A DNA stretch of 64,000 bases from Welwitschia mirabilis (Eukaryota > Gnetophyta > Gnetopsida > Welwitschiales): assembly GCA_051453625.1 (NCBI GenBank), contig JBOZIK010000001.1:10313774-10377773 (forward strand), in the 5' to 3' direction. How positions within the stretch are numbered: the stretch's first letter is position 1; the number at the start of each line of letters is the position of its first letter. Both the position numbers and the translations under genes were made by a program. Below, piece after piece: positions 1-12,691 of the stretch. Under the pieces are notes generated by a model. That model saw only the letters and a program-made list of their open reading frames with translations, was not told the origin of the DNA and made no database searches.

Positions 1-1001
1 TTGGTCACAAAGGTCTTGTAGGTATAGGGGCTGGTGGACCAGCAAGAGATGTTCTGTGCATAGAACATCTTTCCATATTTTCTCTATGCATAGAAGTCTT
101 CATTCTATTCTAAACAAATCCAACTTTACTTCCAATGCTTGCTTCTCTAATTCTTCAGCTCTTCTCCACTTCTATTTGTTAGTCCTTTCACAGCACCAAC
201 TCCCACAATTCTAGCTTGTTCTTCTTCAAGCTTCTGAAATTGCTCTTGTTGTTCTACCTGGATAAGCATGTTTTTAAGGATATATTCTCCATAGTGAATT
301 AAGCACCTACTTCTTCGTTTTCTAATGAAGATTCAAGATGTTGGCTACTTGTGGAGTTGCTGATTGCTACACTCCACACATAGAAGCTTCGTCTCTTCCA
401 ATCGTGCCTTTGTCATCTCCTTCAGTTTCTAAGCATTTTCCTTAAATTTTTTATAACAATCTTAGCTCACAGTAAACTTGGCTAATGCTTGTTAGAATTC
501 AGATATTCAGGGATGATGGCTAGATTTTCTCGGCTATGCTTGCATGTGAATCTTTATGTAGTCTGAACTAAAGGCAGAATTTTCATCGAATTGTACAAGC
601 AATTCAATTGCAAAAAGCCGGTTTAGGTTCTAAATAATAAATTGTGTCAGTGCACGATTAAGATTGACTGGGGGATGACCATCACAGTCAAAATGAAAAC
701 GTCATGTGTTGCAACATAGGCAATGAAAAAGAATGAAAACCCAGTTATATTACAGATTATCGTTTCAATTTCAAACTTAGATTTTATCCATTTGACAGTC
801 GCATATAACTTCTACATTTAGTTGTAACTTCTGCAATTAGAAATTCTATGCTATAAACTTGTGGAGGTTATAACGTGACCAAAATTACGACACATAGCTT
901 ATTATCGTGCAAACTTTCATATGAATGCTGATAGAACGTAGCCATATAAGATTGCAAACGTATTGAAAGTTAAAATCGATGCTCAAGAGATTGAAGAATA
1001 C
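1..1001 (-). other. First coding intron of VAMP72 gene, running off the window
   Basis: This stretch lies downstream of the VAMP72 first coding exon on the minus strand. I searched it for the next longin-domain exon (family residues following the conserved N-G-F) and found none, so the intron is longer than 1 kb and probably leaves the window. The part at about 1-480, read on the minus strand, contains short Glu/Lys/Gln-rich stretches broken by stops, such as EQQEQFQKLEEEQARI near 210-260. That could be a decayed coiled-coil or transposon protein. I cannot name it. Confidence 0.5.
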
Positions 1002-1191
1002 CAAACCCATTATCCACGAGATAATTAAATGTGTAACCGTCACAGGTATATGTAAACTTGCTGCTGTTGGAAGGAAGCTTCTGCAAGCACTGAATTGCAA
1101 TAGTGCTAAAGTTTCCCGTAAATGACGTGTACTCGGCGAGTACAACATCTCCCCTTGCGACAAAACTGTAAATCAATGTTTGCTGCCTCAT
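1002..1191 (-). CDS. VAMP72: VAMP72-type R-SNARE, first coding exon (longin domain, partial)
   Basis: The first 63 codons plus one base encode the N-terminal half of a longin domain of the plant VAMP72 (synaptobrevin-like R-SNARE) family, which drives fusion of secretory vesicles at the plasma membrane and endosomes. Seen in the sequence: a start followed by [13 protein letters not shown], then [17 protein letters not shown] and [14 protein letters not shown], all family hallmarks in the right order and spacing. The start is the ATG at 1191-1189, because the family begins M-x-Q-Q; an in-frame ATG 9 codons upstream lies in the 5' UTR. The exon ends at 1002 before a GTATTC donor, at the phase expected for this family. 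There are no stops in the exon, so it may be functional, but the remaining exons (rest of longin, SNARE motif, C-terminal anchor) are not in the window. A processed or truncated pseudogene is less likely because flanking introns and a TATA box are present. Confidence 0.88.
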
Positions 1192-1274
1192 GACTTTGTT
1201 TAGTCTCTGAAGGTTCAAAGGGACTTCAGATACAAAGCTCCGTTTTATCTCGCCTCAAATTGCAGGGAAACAGT

Positions 1275-1811
1275 CTGCTAAAAATTAAAAATGGCATAAG
1301 ACAAGTCAGCGTTAGCAGAAAGGGATAATTGAGCGACAAAATTGTCGCAACTGAAAGCGTCTCAAATGCCTAGATCCGAGATCAACGAAGAGGAAATGCA
1401 AGAAAAATTGGAAAATTAGAATATTTCCTGTTATATTTTGTCCCTTCAGTTGATGAAAGTATGAATCATGATACGGAATCACCATTTATTATTGATTGAA
1501 AATAAAACCTGATATGCTAACATCCGCTTATTGGTTAAACTAGGCCATTGCATCTACCGGAACCAATGAAAGGACAAATCAAACCCTAGAGCGAAGAAAA
1601 TTAGAATTAGGAAAGAAAAATAAATATTGCCCACCGAAACAAATGCGACAAAAGAAAAGCAGAATTCAAGATTTCTCTTGGCCGACTTTCGATCAAGCCA
1701 GAACCTGCGAGCACTAGTTGCCTTATTTGCGAAACGCAATGGCATGCAAACGAACTTCAAACAGGGACGTGAAGGACGGAAGAGAGAAACAAGAGCAGCA
1801 GAAACAGTTAC
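1275..1811 (-). other. Predicted 5'-UTR intron of the VAMP72 gene
   Basis: On the minus strand a donor (AAG/GTAACTG) sits at 1812/1811 and an acceptor (TTTTTAGCAG/ACTG) at 1275/1274, between the TATA box and the start codon. The exon upstream (1812 to about 1890) is less AT-rich than the surrounding DNA and carries no long open frame. A leader intron is common in plant SNARE genes. The prediction rests on splice-site shape only. Confidence 0.5.
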
Positions 1812-1912
1812 CTTAAAAAGATGGGTGACTAACAGATACCATCATTTGCTAAACCAAAATTGCTTCGCGTCTTGGCGATGTCAAAAGGCCGACCGAAAGC
1901 GACTTCTGTAGC

Positions 1913-1919
1913 CTATATA
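1913..1919 (-). promoter_or_regulatory. TATA box of VAMP72 gene
   Basis: TATATAG on the minus strand, about 25-35 bp upstream of a CT-rich, relatively GC-rich leader. It lies about 720 bp from the start codon, which the predicted leader intron accounts for. The AT-rich DNA beyond it (1920-2000) fits a promoter flank. Confidence 0.45.
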
Positions 1920-2796
1920 CTTAAAAATAAATAAATAAACAATTAAAATATATTATAGGTTTTGTTTTGAAACAATATATTATATGAGGTGATAATAACT
2001 CAAACTTGCACATTGGAGATAACACTTCTTTGCCCTAAACTTTGGGTAATGATTTAAATGTTTTACAAGGAGTGAAACTTGTCCGCTAGGGATGAGAGTT
2101 ATTTGTCTCAATGAGTGCGGCATTTGTTTATTACTATCGAAAGTTATATTTAGCCTACCCTAAAAAATACTAATCTACCCAGTAATTTAGGGAACTCATT
2201 TTAAAGTCTCTTTTAAATGAAAAGATGCAAGGTGTCAAGGCATTAAAGAAAAGTATAGAAGAAGCTCTTCATGATAGTAGGCTTCAGCCATCCACAACTC
2301 CATGTATAGCCTTTCTATAAATTCCACAAATTAATTGAGTTTATTTGCTTGTTCATCTTGCATAGTGTTTGTCATTTTTACCATTTTTAAAACTAGATTG
2401 TGGAGTTGGTTCATACTGGGGGGAAATATCTCAAATTTTGGCTAAGAGATGTCTACTAGTATTGCCTTTTGAATAAGGATACAAAATTAACCAACACCAA
2501 CTATCATTGACCTTGATTGAAGTCAATGTAGATCAATCCAATAGTGAATATGTCTCTCTCAAAACAAAAATTTTTTGGCATTGTTTTAACACTTGGGAAA
2601 GGAATAAAAAGTACATTTCTTCGTCTTTAATAGTGAATGAATAAGTATGATTAGGGCTTGAGAATTGGAACATGTAAAGATTGAGATCAAGTTGGGAAAA
2701 CATTTAACGATGTAGTGATTGGAGCCAAGTGGTAGCGTTATGCCTTCATCTCCTAAACAATTTCCATTTAAGGGTTTACCTCTCAGCCAACATATA
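1920..2796. other. Intergenic AT-rich stretch upstream of VAMP72
   Basis: No supportable gene. The longest frame (2586-2828, minus) has no recognisable motif. A plus-strand phrase near 2400-2440 (gttcatactggggggaaat) resembles LTR-element debris but has no partner in the window. Confidence 0.4.
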
Positions 2797-2915
2797 TTGG
2801 TTATGCCATTAAGGTCACAATGAATCAAATAAATGTTATTAAGATTCTTGGTTTTTTTGACAAATTCATGTTAAAATTAATTACTTCAAAATTTGTTTTT
2901 TTAAAAATAGAGTTC
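2797..2915 (+). repeat. Left terminal repeat (LTR start) of copia element
   Basis: Aligns with 6291-6428 over about 120 bp. Shared phrases include CCATTAAGGTCA, AATAAAT(G/A)TT and, at the end, a T-rich run followed by an A-rich run and GAGTT. Identity is roughly 70-75% by eye. Confidence 0.65.
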
Positions 2916-2999
2916 ATTGACAAAATCTTAATGTTAGAAGTTTTCTATGATATGAAATTAAGTAAATTCAAAGTTTTTTATTTTTTTAATGACATTCTA

Positions 3000-5900
3000 A
3001 TTGTATTTTCAAATATGTAAGCAATCATAATACATAGTGTGCATTCTTTTAAGTCATATGAACATATTGCAAATTTGTACATAATGGTATGTAATCTATT
3101 ATTAGTGTGATATGAATTCAAAAACTCGTTAAAAATCATAAACAATATGAAAACTCATTGTTTTATATCCTGAGCAATTTAATACCCCAAGTTTTTCACT
3201 GATTTGACAAATGAAGATTTCATGTTTTGCATACAAACTTTTCATCCACAAAACTCCATTCTTGAATCCAACCATTAGCTTCTAGAAGATAATAAGGTTA
3301 GAATCACACAAATAGAAAAAGGCAAAACCCCTGTTTTTTGTTATGTTTCTCTAATGGCAATTATGGCATGACAAAAATCTTGAACATGTGTTGTCATTTT
3401 TATTTTTGTCACATACATTACCACCATTAAGAAATCCTTGAAAAGTTTGAAAATAGCTTTTATTAAAGAAAATATATTATAGAAAACTTAGGGGAAAAAA
3501 GCTTTTAGAGCATATGATGCAAAAGAAAACTTCATTACAAAATTTATCATTGCTCCATTCAAAATTTTCTTGTCCATTTAACACTCTAAGCTTGAGTGGA
3601 TGTAAGTATTTCATTACTTTTATTAATGATTATTCTCATATTTCTCATGTTCATTTCATAGCAAATATAAATCTCAAGCTCTATAATCTTTTAAAGTATT
3701 CAAAGGTTGGATTGAAAGAGAAACATGTTATAAAATCAAGTGCTTAAGGATTGACATAGAATGAGTATTTATTTCATGAATTTTAATCTTATTTAGAACA
3801 TTGTGGTAGTATTCGTCCATTCACAATTGTATGAACTCCTCAACAACATGGAATTACTAAAAAAAGAATTACTCCTTAGTTGACATGACTAGGACAAGGC
3901 TCTTTCGAGTGAATTTAAGCATGATCTTTTGGATTGAGGCTCTTAACATTACCAACTATCTATAAATTAGAATTATTACAATGCATCTTGATTGCTCGAC
4001 ACCCTATAAGTAAGGTTATGACATATAACTAAATTTATCTCACTTGCAAATTTTGGTTCGAAATACTTTGTTAAGAATGTTAAACCTAATCAAAATAAGT
4101 TAGAATTTAATTTAAGACCTTGTATTTTTCTTAGTTATTCTAGTAAAAGCATAACTCATAGATGTTATAATCTTATTTCCAATAAATTATTAGACAATTT
4201 TGATGTTAGATTTACTTTTAACAAGTTTTAAATACCTGATTTTGAATCTTCTAATTTTTATTATAATGGTTCTGATGAATCTACTAATGAAAAAAAGATT
4301 TATATTCTAGTTTGAGTTTTGATTTCAATCAAGGTCATGTTAAAAAGCATAATGAAAGTAAATCTAGAAATCACTTTGAATTATTATATCAAGATCTTGA
4401 CGATTAAATAAAGCATAGGAGATTGAAATCTTATCATGATAAATCTAGTATCATAGGTTGTAAACATGCTTCTGTGAGCATAAGAAGGCAAAAACAAAAT
4501 CTCTGTTCCCATGTTCTAATAGAGGTATGTAACACAATTTTGAAAGAACATTTGGACATAAGTTGAAAATCCTTGAATCTAGATGTTGTTCATTTCAAAT
4601 ATGCTATTAAATACCCTTATTAGGTAAAAAATATGAAAGGAGAGATTAATTAAATTAAAAATAACAAAACTTGGGTCCTTGTTCCTAGGCCAAAGAATAG
4701 AAATGTTACTAGCACAAGGTGTAGTTATTGAATTAATTGAACTAACTCCAATGATATAGTAATAAATATAAAGCTTATCTTGTTGTTCTTGGTTGTGTAT
4801 AGAAGATAGACATAGACTATCATGAAATATATGCTTATGTTACTTTTCTTGAATCTTTAAATGTTTTTCTTGCATATGTCTTGGAAATCTACATGATATT
4901 TGCAAATGATTATCAAATTAGCCTTCTTAAATGGGATTCTTGAAGAAAAAGTTTATATATCCCACATGTAAGGCTTGGTAAATAAAGGTGAGGAAGATCA
5001 TGTTTATTTACTTAAAAAACATTATATGGTTGAAATAAGCTCTTAGATCTTCATTTTCAAGATTAGATCCTTATTTGAAAAATCATGATTATAAAAGATG
5101 TTTTGCTAAAAATACCTTATACAAGAAAACCACAAAATATAGTTTCATATTTACCTTGATTTATGGTGATGATATAACTTTTGATGGTATAGATAAGTGT
5201 CTTGTTGAAAAAGTTTAAGATTAACATGAAAAAGAAGTTTGAAATTATAAATCTTGAAAAGTAATCATACTACCATGGGATTTAAATCTAGCAACTCTGA
5301 AGTGGCATATTATTGATTCAAAATAAGTATGTCTTTGATATGCTTAAAAATTCAATATGCATCAATAAAAATCTCTGTCCAATCCTGTGCTCAATAATCA
5401 TAAGCTTAGAAAATACATGGCTGATGAACATACATATAGATCCATGAATGGTAGCCTCATGTATCTAATAAAAAGAATAACTAACATAAAATATGTTATT
5501 AATTTTGCTTCAAGATCTATGTCCTCTCCTAAGAAACCATATATTTATTGCATGAAAAGAATCTAAGATAGTATCAATGGAACATAAATCATGGCTTAAT
5601 TTATGGATAAAATAAGAATACATAATTAATTAGTTATGTTGATGCAAATTGGATAACTAGTCTTAATAATAAAAAGATCACCACAGATTATGCCACGATG
5701 ATTGGTGGTAGTCTCTTTCTATGACTAAGCTAAAAACTATAATGTGGCTATTTCCACTATTGAAAACAAATACATGATTATACATTTAGCAAGTCAATAA
5801 TTAGTATGGCTGCATAAATGCTTTTCTGACATCATAGTTCTTATTGATAAGTCAATTCACTTTTTACATAATAGTTCTTCCATGATTGCAATTTCCTTAA

Positions 5901-6060
5901 ATCTTGTTATGCATGCTAGAACAAGACATATTGGAATATAGTTTGATTTCATTTGTAATCAAGTTGAAGATGGGCTTTTCATTCTTAATTATTTCTCTTC
6001 TAAATTATAGCTAGCAGATTTCTTTACAAAGGCTTTTGAGAAATAACATTTACAAGATCT
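3000..6060 (+). pseudogene. Copia pol relic (protease end, integrase, RT, RNase H)
   Basis: Landmarks on the plus strand: LWHDKNLEHV at about 3361 (GAG-pre-integrase, family LWHxRLGH); GCKYFITFINDYS at about 3598 (start of integrase core, family FIDDYSR); NNKTWVLVPRP near 4660 (start of RT); YGDD at 5162-5173 (RT active site, usually YVDD); SYVDANWITSLNNKK near 5632 (RNase H, family DAxWAGD-DRKS); and LADFFTKAF at 6011-6037 (C-terminal signature). They are spread over several frames with many stops, so no protein can be made. Confidence 0.85.
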
Positions 6061-6290
6061 AAGGGATAGATTTATAATCTGTGAAATTAAGGTCAAAGAG
6101 AGAGAATCAAGGATAAAACACAAAAAAGTTGACTCCAACTATAAAAATGACAATAAGATCTCCATTTTTTTTTAACTATTGAGTATTGGTGTGAGTTTTC
6201 TTTTCAAGTTTTTAGTTAAATTTATATTCTTAATTATGTGTTTTTTACATGCACTATGGCCTTAATGTCAATAAAGAGTTTGAAAAATAA

Positions 6291-6428
6291 ATTGGTTATT
6301 CCATTAAGGTCATGATAAATTGAATAAATATTTTTAACTATTAATTAATTTTAAATTCTTAATATTATTTTAATATTCATGTAAAAATCAATTAGTTTTA
6401 AAATTCTTTTTTAAAATAAAAAAGAGTT
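6291..6428 (+). repeat. Right terminal repeat of copia element, interrupted
   Basis: Begins at TTGGTTATTCCATTAAGG after the RNase H signature and matches the left repeat up to GAGTT. The match breaks at about 6428 where another element begins, and continues at about 14044 (GTTAACAAGACACTCTTAAT against GTTCATTGACAAAATCTTAAT near 2911). Confidence 0.65.
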
Positions 6429-6431
6429 ATT

Positions 6432-7895
6432 CGAGGCCAAGCTTTTATAAATAAAAACTAGGTCCTTCATTATAGAAAGATCCTACCGTTGTTCTTTCCT
6501 TAGGAATAATTCGTAATAAACTATAATTAAGTAAGCACAAAATCAAATGCAAATAATAGATTCAAAGAAAAATAAAGTAAAAACAATAATAAATGTTTAT
6601 AATAGATTAGAGATTAAGGCTAGAAATGAGCATAGCTCTCATAATCTAGCATGAACAAAATAGTATTGGAAAGAGTTCCTACAACGAAAATGGACTTGCT
6701 CTATTAGAAATTTTAATGTTTATCAAAGCTTGAGCATGATAACATAATATCATTCATCATATAAGTGTTAGTGATGACCTCAAGTCATCTTAACTCTTAT
6801 AGCATACATATATATAAGTACGAAAAGTAGAATGCAATTCCCAAAGTCCATTAAACATTAAAATAAACTATAGAATAAGATGTAAACATGAGAAAACCAC
6901 TCAAAAATAATATAAATCTCAACATATTTTAGTACAACAAGAAGCATAACAAGTATGTAAAACATCCACACTTGCTATCAAAAAGATTGCATGAAAGATT
7001 AACTACTATTTCTTCGACTTATTAAAAGCATTAAAAGTATGTTGCAAGTCACACTTAAAATGAAGAAAATAAGTTTAAGAACAGTAGAATTTTATTATAT
7101 AAAATAGAGCAAATCTACAATAGAAAGTAGAAAACATCAAGCTATAATTGAAATGTCATGCTATCCTTAAGGGCTAGCCCATCTTAAGAGAAAGATTTAA
7201 AAGTTATACATATAAAGCATTAGCCTCATCATGAAGTATAACAAGGTCGATTCCTTTCCAAGCATTTAAGATGTTACAAAGTAGGGTGTTTGGCCCTTTT
7301 TAAAGGGAACGTTAGGCTTGGAGTGGTTGGGGTTCTTTATCCTTTTGTGTTAGGTGGGGTTGTTGAGATTATTTATCTTCTAGTATTTGGTGAGGTGGTT
7401 GGGAATCTGTCTCATAGCATTTGGTATCTTCTACCAAAAATAATATGGATTATCATGATGAGTCCAACATATGGCCTTTGGAGTAGAACTCCCCCACGAA
7501 TTGGTGCCACTGCTAAATGTCACCAATGTTGTCATCGTTTTACGTAAGAAAGGTTATTTTATGACTAAAGGTAAGAGCTAATTTTAAAACAATAATTGAC
7601 TAGGCTCACAAATAGGAACCGATAGTTTTCCCATGGTGAAATCAGGATGTAAGTCTAAAATTCATTCTTCTAAAGAGAGTAGTACCACCATATAAGTAAT
7701 CAGTGTCGTCGATATTTTCTACTCAGTTAACTCTAATTTTGATTATGTGATCTAGAATGTAATACATAAGTTCGTGTATGACAGTAAAAGGGTAAAAGAC
7801 ATATTTTTATGATAAAATAATTCTTATGCTAAATTAGATTGATATACTTGAGATAAAGTGCAATAAAGAATGATTAATATGAAAACATTTCTAAG
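6432..7895 (-). repeat. Left-hand long terminal repeat (3' LTR on minus strand)
   Basis: Matches 12721-14043 along nearly its whole length. Shared blocks include GAGG(C/T)CAAGC at the start, AATGAGCATAGCTCT, TCTAGCATGAACAAAATAGT, GTATGTTGCAAG, AAGGGCTAG and ACATATTTTTATGATAAAA near the end. Identity is about 75-80% by eye, indicating an old insertion. The 85-codon frame at 7290-7547 lies inside it and looks non-coding. Confidence 0.75.
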
Positions 7896-9146
7896 TAAAA
7901 ACATTCAATTAGAATGTGAAAGTAGTAAAGAATTGAAAATTATGGCTAATTTTTAGCAAAGAATGAGACATTAAAAAAAATTTTGAAGTGCAAATGCAAA
8001 AATCTCCAACCAAAGTTGAATCGTATCCTCAAAGTTTAAAATGATAGCAAAAATTAATGTAGAGGTTAAGAACAAATTGATGCAAACATTAGGACATAGA
8101 TCCTTTATTTCATGTTATTTTATTAAAACTAGTAAAAAGGAAAGAAAAACAATGCAAAAATATGCAAGATAGACCAACAATGCATAAAAAAAGGAAAATG
8201 CTAAAAGGTGCATGAAGTGAAAGAAATTTCTATGAGAAATGGCTAAGGCTTTACAAATCATTGTTATAGATGAAAGGAATAGATACAAATAAAAGATGAA
8301 AAGTTAAGAGGATAAATGTTAAAAAGAAGAAAGAGATAAAAATAAAGATGATGAAAGGAAATGTCAAAATGAAATGAAAAAGGAATGAAGACCAAGTTAC
8401 ATTCCACTTCTATACAATATCATGTCCTGCCAATGACCCAAGATGATTATGTATCTGAATGAGAACCTATGTGAAGAAATATAAAACGAACAAATTAAAT
8501 TCGTCAGTAGCACTGATGAGGTTTCATGACAGCATAGGTTTTCTATAACAGATGATTTTAACTTTATAAAAATGAACAAGGAAGGATGCAATGGTTACAG
8601 AAACATAACAAGAAGGGGTGATAAAATGACAAAAAGCCTTAGTTTGATAGAATTGAAGCTCAAGGATTGTTTGGTCTCAATGGTATTTTAGACTAACTTA
8701 GTCCTAGCATGATTCATGGAAAGAAGAATTTCATCACAATAAATACAGATGTACCTTTAAGTATGCTTTCTTATAGGGATAGAAGAGTATAATGATGAAG
8801 TGAATGGAAATGAAGTAAACAAAAATACAATTAAAACTTTATCATGCAGGCTATAAATAAAATAGACCATCATTTAAACTAATGACCTTATTTATTAGAA
8901 TTTTTCTTATTTTTTCAATTTTTTTAATGGTTCTAAATCTCATACAAGTGAGGTATCAACTAAGTAAACTTATGCAATTCTAAGAGTACTAAAGAAATTT
9001 TAAGTATAATCATTAAAGAAAGTAAACCATAGAAGATATCCAATTCCTACCTTAATTTCCTTTCCAATTTATCCTTCCATAATCATCAGTGCCTTTGTTT
9101 CAAGCATTTTGATCTTATTAGGCATCCAGTGTGATGACATTCTTCT

Positions 9147-10046
9147 NNNNNNNNNNNNNNNNNNNNNNNNNNNNNNNNNNNNNNNNNNNNNNNNNNNNNN
9201 NNNNNNNNNNNNNNNNNNNNNNNNNNNNNNNNNNNNNNNNNNNNNNNNNNNNNNNNNNNNNNNNNNNNNNNNNNNNNNNNNNNNNNNNNNNNNNNNNNNN
9301 NNNNNNNNNNNNNNNNNNNNNNNNNNNNNNNNNNNNNNNNNNNNNNNNNNNNNNNNNNNNNNNNNNNNNNNNNNNNNNNNNNNNNNNNNNNNNNNNNNNN
9401 NNNNNNNNNNNNNNNNNNNNNNNNNNNNNNNNNNNNNNNNNNNNNNNNNNNNNNNNNNNNNNNNNNNNNNNNNNNNNNNNNNNNNNNNNNNNNNNNNNNN
9501 NNNNNNNNNNNNNNNNNNNNNNNNNNNNNNNNNNNNNNNNNNNNNNNNNNNNNNNNNNNNNNNNNNNNNNNNNNNNNNNNNNNNNNNNNNNNNNNNNNNN
9601 NNNNNNNNNNNNNNNNNNNNNNNNNNNNNNNNNNNNNNNNNNNNNNNNNNNNNNNNNNNNNNNNNNNNNNNNNNNNNNNNNNNNNNNNNNNNNNNNNNNN
9701 NNNNNNNNNNNNNNNNNNNNNNNNNNNNNNNNNNNNNNNNNNNNNNNNNNNNNNNNNNNNNNNNNNNNNNNNNNNNNNNNNNNNNNNNNNNNNNNNNNNN
9801 NNNNNNNNNNNNNNNNNNNNNNNNNNNNNNNNNNNNNNNNNNNNNNNNNNNNNNNNNNNNNNNNNNNNNNNNNNNNNNNNNNNNNNNNNNNNNNNNNNNN
9901 NNNNNNNNNNNNNNNNNNNNNNNNNNNNNNNNNNNNNNNNNNNNNNNNNNNNNNNNNNNNNNNNNNNNNNNNNNNNNNNNNNNNNNNNNNNNNNNNNNNN
10001 NNNNNNNNNNNNNNNNNNNNNNNNNNNNNNNNNNNNNNNNNNNNNN
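9147..10046. other. Assembly gap, 900 N
   Basis: Unknown sequence inside the 6432-14043 element. It separates the gag-like part (right) from the sequence next to the left LTR, and could hide pol. Any long open frame drawn across it is an artefact. Confidence 0.99.
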
Positions 10047-10299
10047 AGTAGAAAAACCACCTTTTCTTTTCTTAATTCCAAATTAGAGATATCAAATGAA
10101 TGCAAGTCTTAATACAATAACTTAAAGATAAAGATTACTTACTCTTAAAAATAAAAAATCTATATAATCTCAACCAAAACCATAGAATGACAAATATGTC
10201 TTATTATTTCTTATGTAAAAAGGCCACTACCAATGATAGGTAAGTCTTATAAACTCATAGTATGATGAATGATGTGAGTGATCTATGAGCCTTATGAAG

Positions 10300-11700
10300 T
10301 AATGTTATGTTGAAAGAGATGTATGATAAAGCTTAAGGTAATAATTTCTTATTCTGTGATATGGGTGAAATGTGGGATTATGTATGTGAAATGGCTTCAA
10401 GTGATGATTATACATGCAGTAATGCTTGAATGGTTCCCTAAGAGAAACATTATCAAGTAAGATTAGTTTCATTACTAGTGGACCTACCCATCCTAAGTCT
10501 AATTTAAAAGAAAAATATGATTTAAAATCATGCATGAAACTAAAAATTTATCAACATAGGATTTTCCAAACTGCTACATGAAAAGAGGCTTAAGATGATA
10601 AAGGTTATAAGGTTTAGGAGTATGATGGCTAAGGTTAAATGAATTGTCATGATTTGGGAGGTTATCTACATATGTTTGCACACACAAGTCTATGAAATCT
10701 AAGAGGACATTAACGCAAGTAGTGAATTTTATGCTTTTAAGGTCTAAAATGGTCCATCCTTTAGCTTGTTTAGGTTTTTCGAATAATTCTTGCAAGCTAT
10801 TATCTTGAGAGAAAGACAAAGATGAGTTGGAAACCAAGGGATAAAATGAATGCTCACTGAAAGAATCATGCTTAAATAGTCATTAGAAAGTGGTTATAAA
10901 TCCAAGGAAGATTTGTTTTATTCATTAACACTTGAATCTTGCTTAGAATATGAAGATGAAATAGAATCATTTTGCTTATGAAAATGTGGAGAAGAAGGCA
11001 AAAGTTCTATAGAGGATGAACGAAGTATGGGTTTTTCTTTGATGTTCTCATCCTTAAATGACTTATCTTCAAATATGTGCCTTTCCTCAAGTGTATAGAT
11101 CTCATCAAGTTATTGCTCGTTCTTTAGATCCTCATTAGTTACATTTCCATTCTTATATGATATGACTTGGGTATCATCGATTTGACTATCTTCAATTCTT
11201 TTATGGTTTTCAAGACTCCTAAGATTAGGCTCATAAAGTGTAGAAAGCTTTTTCTCTTTTCATTGATTAAGTGTACTAATGATTTAAGCATTGGTTTGGT
11301 TTAATTGTTGAATACTTTGCTTAAGCCCTTACAAGGTGTAAGAGGTTTGTTGATTAATTTACATATAAGATTCCATGAACTTTTTAAGGATGTTTTTTCA
11401 ATGAAGATGAGGAGGATTATTGAGTATTGGAATATGAAGGGTATTGGTCAAATGATGAATAATATAAAATAGAAGATGAAGCATATTCATGGGAAAATAA
11501 AGAAGAAGGATTAGAGAGTGAGGGAAATTAATACATTGACGAGGAATAAGGATTATAATGGGTGGTGAAAAACATAGGATCAAGTTCTTTTAATTAAAAG
11601 TAAGGATTTTCAAACTCACGGTCATAAGGAGATTGATTTATGTATGAAGGAGGTTCCATATGTTGAGGATAATCCCTTATGATTTACTTAGTGTCAAAAA
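10300..11700 (-). pseudogene. Gag-like relic of the 7.6-kb LTR element
   Basis: On the minus strand several frames give low-complexity Ser/Pro/Tyr-rich segments (MEPPSYINQSPYDREFENPY at about 11660-11600, then SSSMYQF-like and SSSILYYSSFDQYPSY stretches), followed by Asn/Gln/Glu-rich and Leu-rich parts (10574-10837, minus). This resembles the linker region of Tat/Athila gag proteins, but no zinc knuckle or capsid motif can be pinned down. Stops and frameshifts are frequent. The position directly downstream of the proposed primer site supports gag. Confidence 0.35.
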
Positions 11701-12691
11701 AAAATTTGGGGTAAAAAATGGAACGAGTTTTTTTTTTAAAGAAAGAATAAAGGGTTTACTTTGAATACTTCATTAGTCCAACACCTAGAAAATAGAGTAT
11801 TTTCATAATCAACATTAAGTTCCCTTTAAAGTTTTGAAGATGTTCTTTATAATTAACCATTAGGCTTAAGTTTTAAACATTTGCAATTCCATCATATTTT
11901 TTAAGGTATCTGATACTTGAAAAGATCAAGAGAGGTGGGATGAAGGTTTTGATAAAGTTTGGTAGTAAAAGTCATAATAAAGATGGTGATGCTAGTTACT
12001 ATTCATGATGGCACTAGCTGTTTTCAAAGAAATGACTCAAAAAAACAGGGAGTTGTGTTTTAGGCCATACAAAGTGATTTTTGTAATGGAAAATAGGAAA
12101 TAAGTGATTAAAAAAAATGTTGATGTAGATATGAAACAAAAATCACATGAAAATCTTAAAAAAATAAAAACTCAAATAAAACTAATGAAAATCCAAAAAC
12201 TGAATTCAAACATAAATAGAACTGAAAGTAAAATCTTCAGAAATGGAAAATGTAGAAAAATAAAGAGAAGGAAGAGGGTTCTTCTTTATTTTCATCATCC
12301 TTAATTTCTTTAGTTTTTTTATTTTTCATCACTTTGAACTTGGTTCTAGAGAAACTAAGTAGTAAAACCTACACAAACTAGTTAGCCTTACATACAAAAA
12401 GATTGATAGAATAGTAATATTTCATGTTAAAGATAAAAATTTTAATGAAAACTTAAAAGAACTAAAAATATGATCTAGTTTGGGTATCGCTAAAAGGTTC
12501 TAGTACGAACCATTAGAAAGTCCAAAAATAAAAGAAATGATGAAACTAAATGCAAAAACCCAAGACAAGTTCAACTATCATTAGAATAGGACCAGTACCA
12601 ATTATTAGAGAAAGTAGAAAACAAAAACACTAAAACTAATATGCAAGAGTAGAAAAATTTGTGTGACCCCTCCTAAAGCTATTGTGCCATT

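Larger units (their letters stand above)
2797..6428 (+). mobile_element. Decayed Ty1/copia LTR retrotransposon, gag-less
   Basis: Terminal direct repeats (about 2797-2915 and 6291-6428, both opening TTGGTTAT-CCATTAAGGTCA) enclose a ruined copia pol in the correct order: protease end, GAG-pre-integrase, integrase, reverse transcriptase, RNase H. A purine-rich segment just before 6291 is a plausible decayed polypurine tract. The left repeat runs almost directly into the C-terminal part of protease (near 3150-3300), so gag and the primer site are missing. Frameshifts and stops throughout make it very old. The right repeat is interrupted by the 6432-14043 element. Confidence 0.8.

Noticed and set aside
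7290-7547. 85-codon plus-strand frame, Val/Gly-rich
   Set aside because: Lies inside an LTR; its repeat partner at 13.5-13.75 kb does not keep the frame; composition is an effect of GGT/GTT-rich DNA.
9086-10105. Long frames across 9.1-10.1 kb on both strands
   Set aside because: More than 290 codons are N; only a few real residues at each end.
12104-12304. Lys-rich 66-codon frame
   Set aside because: Product of A-rich DNA in the LTR element interior; no motif.
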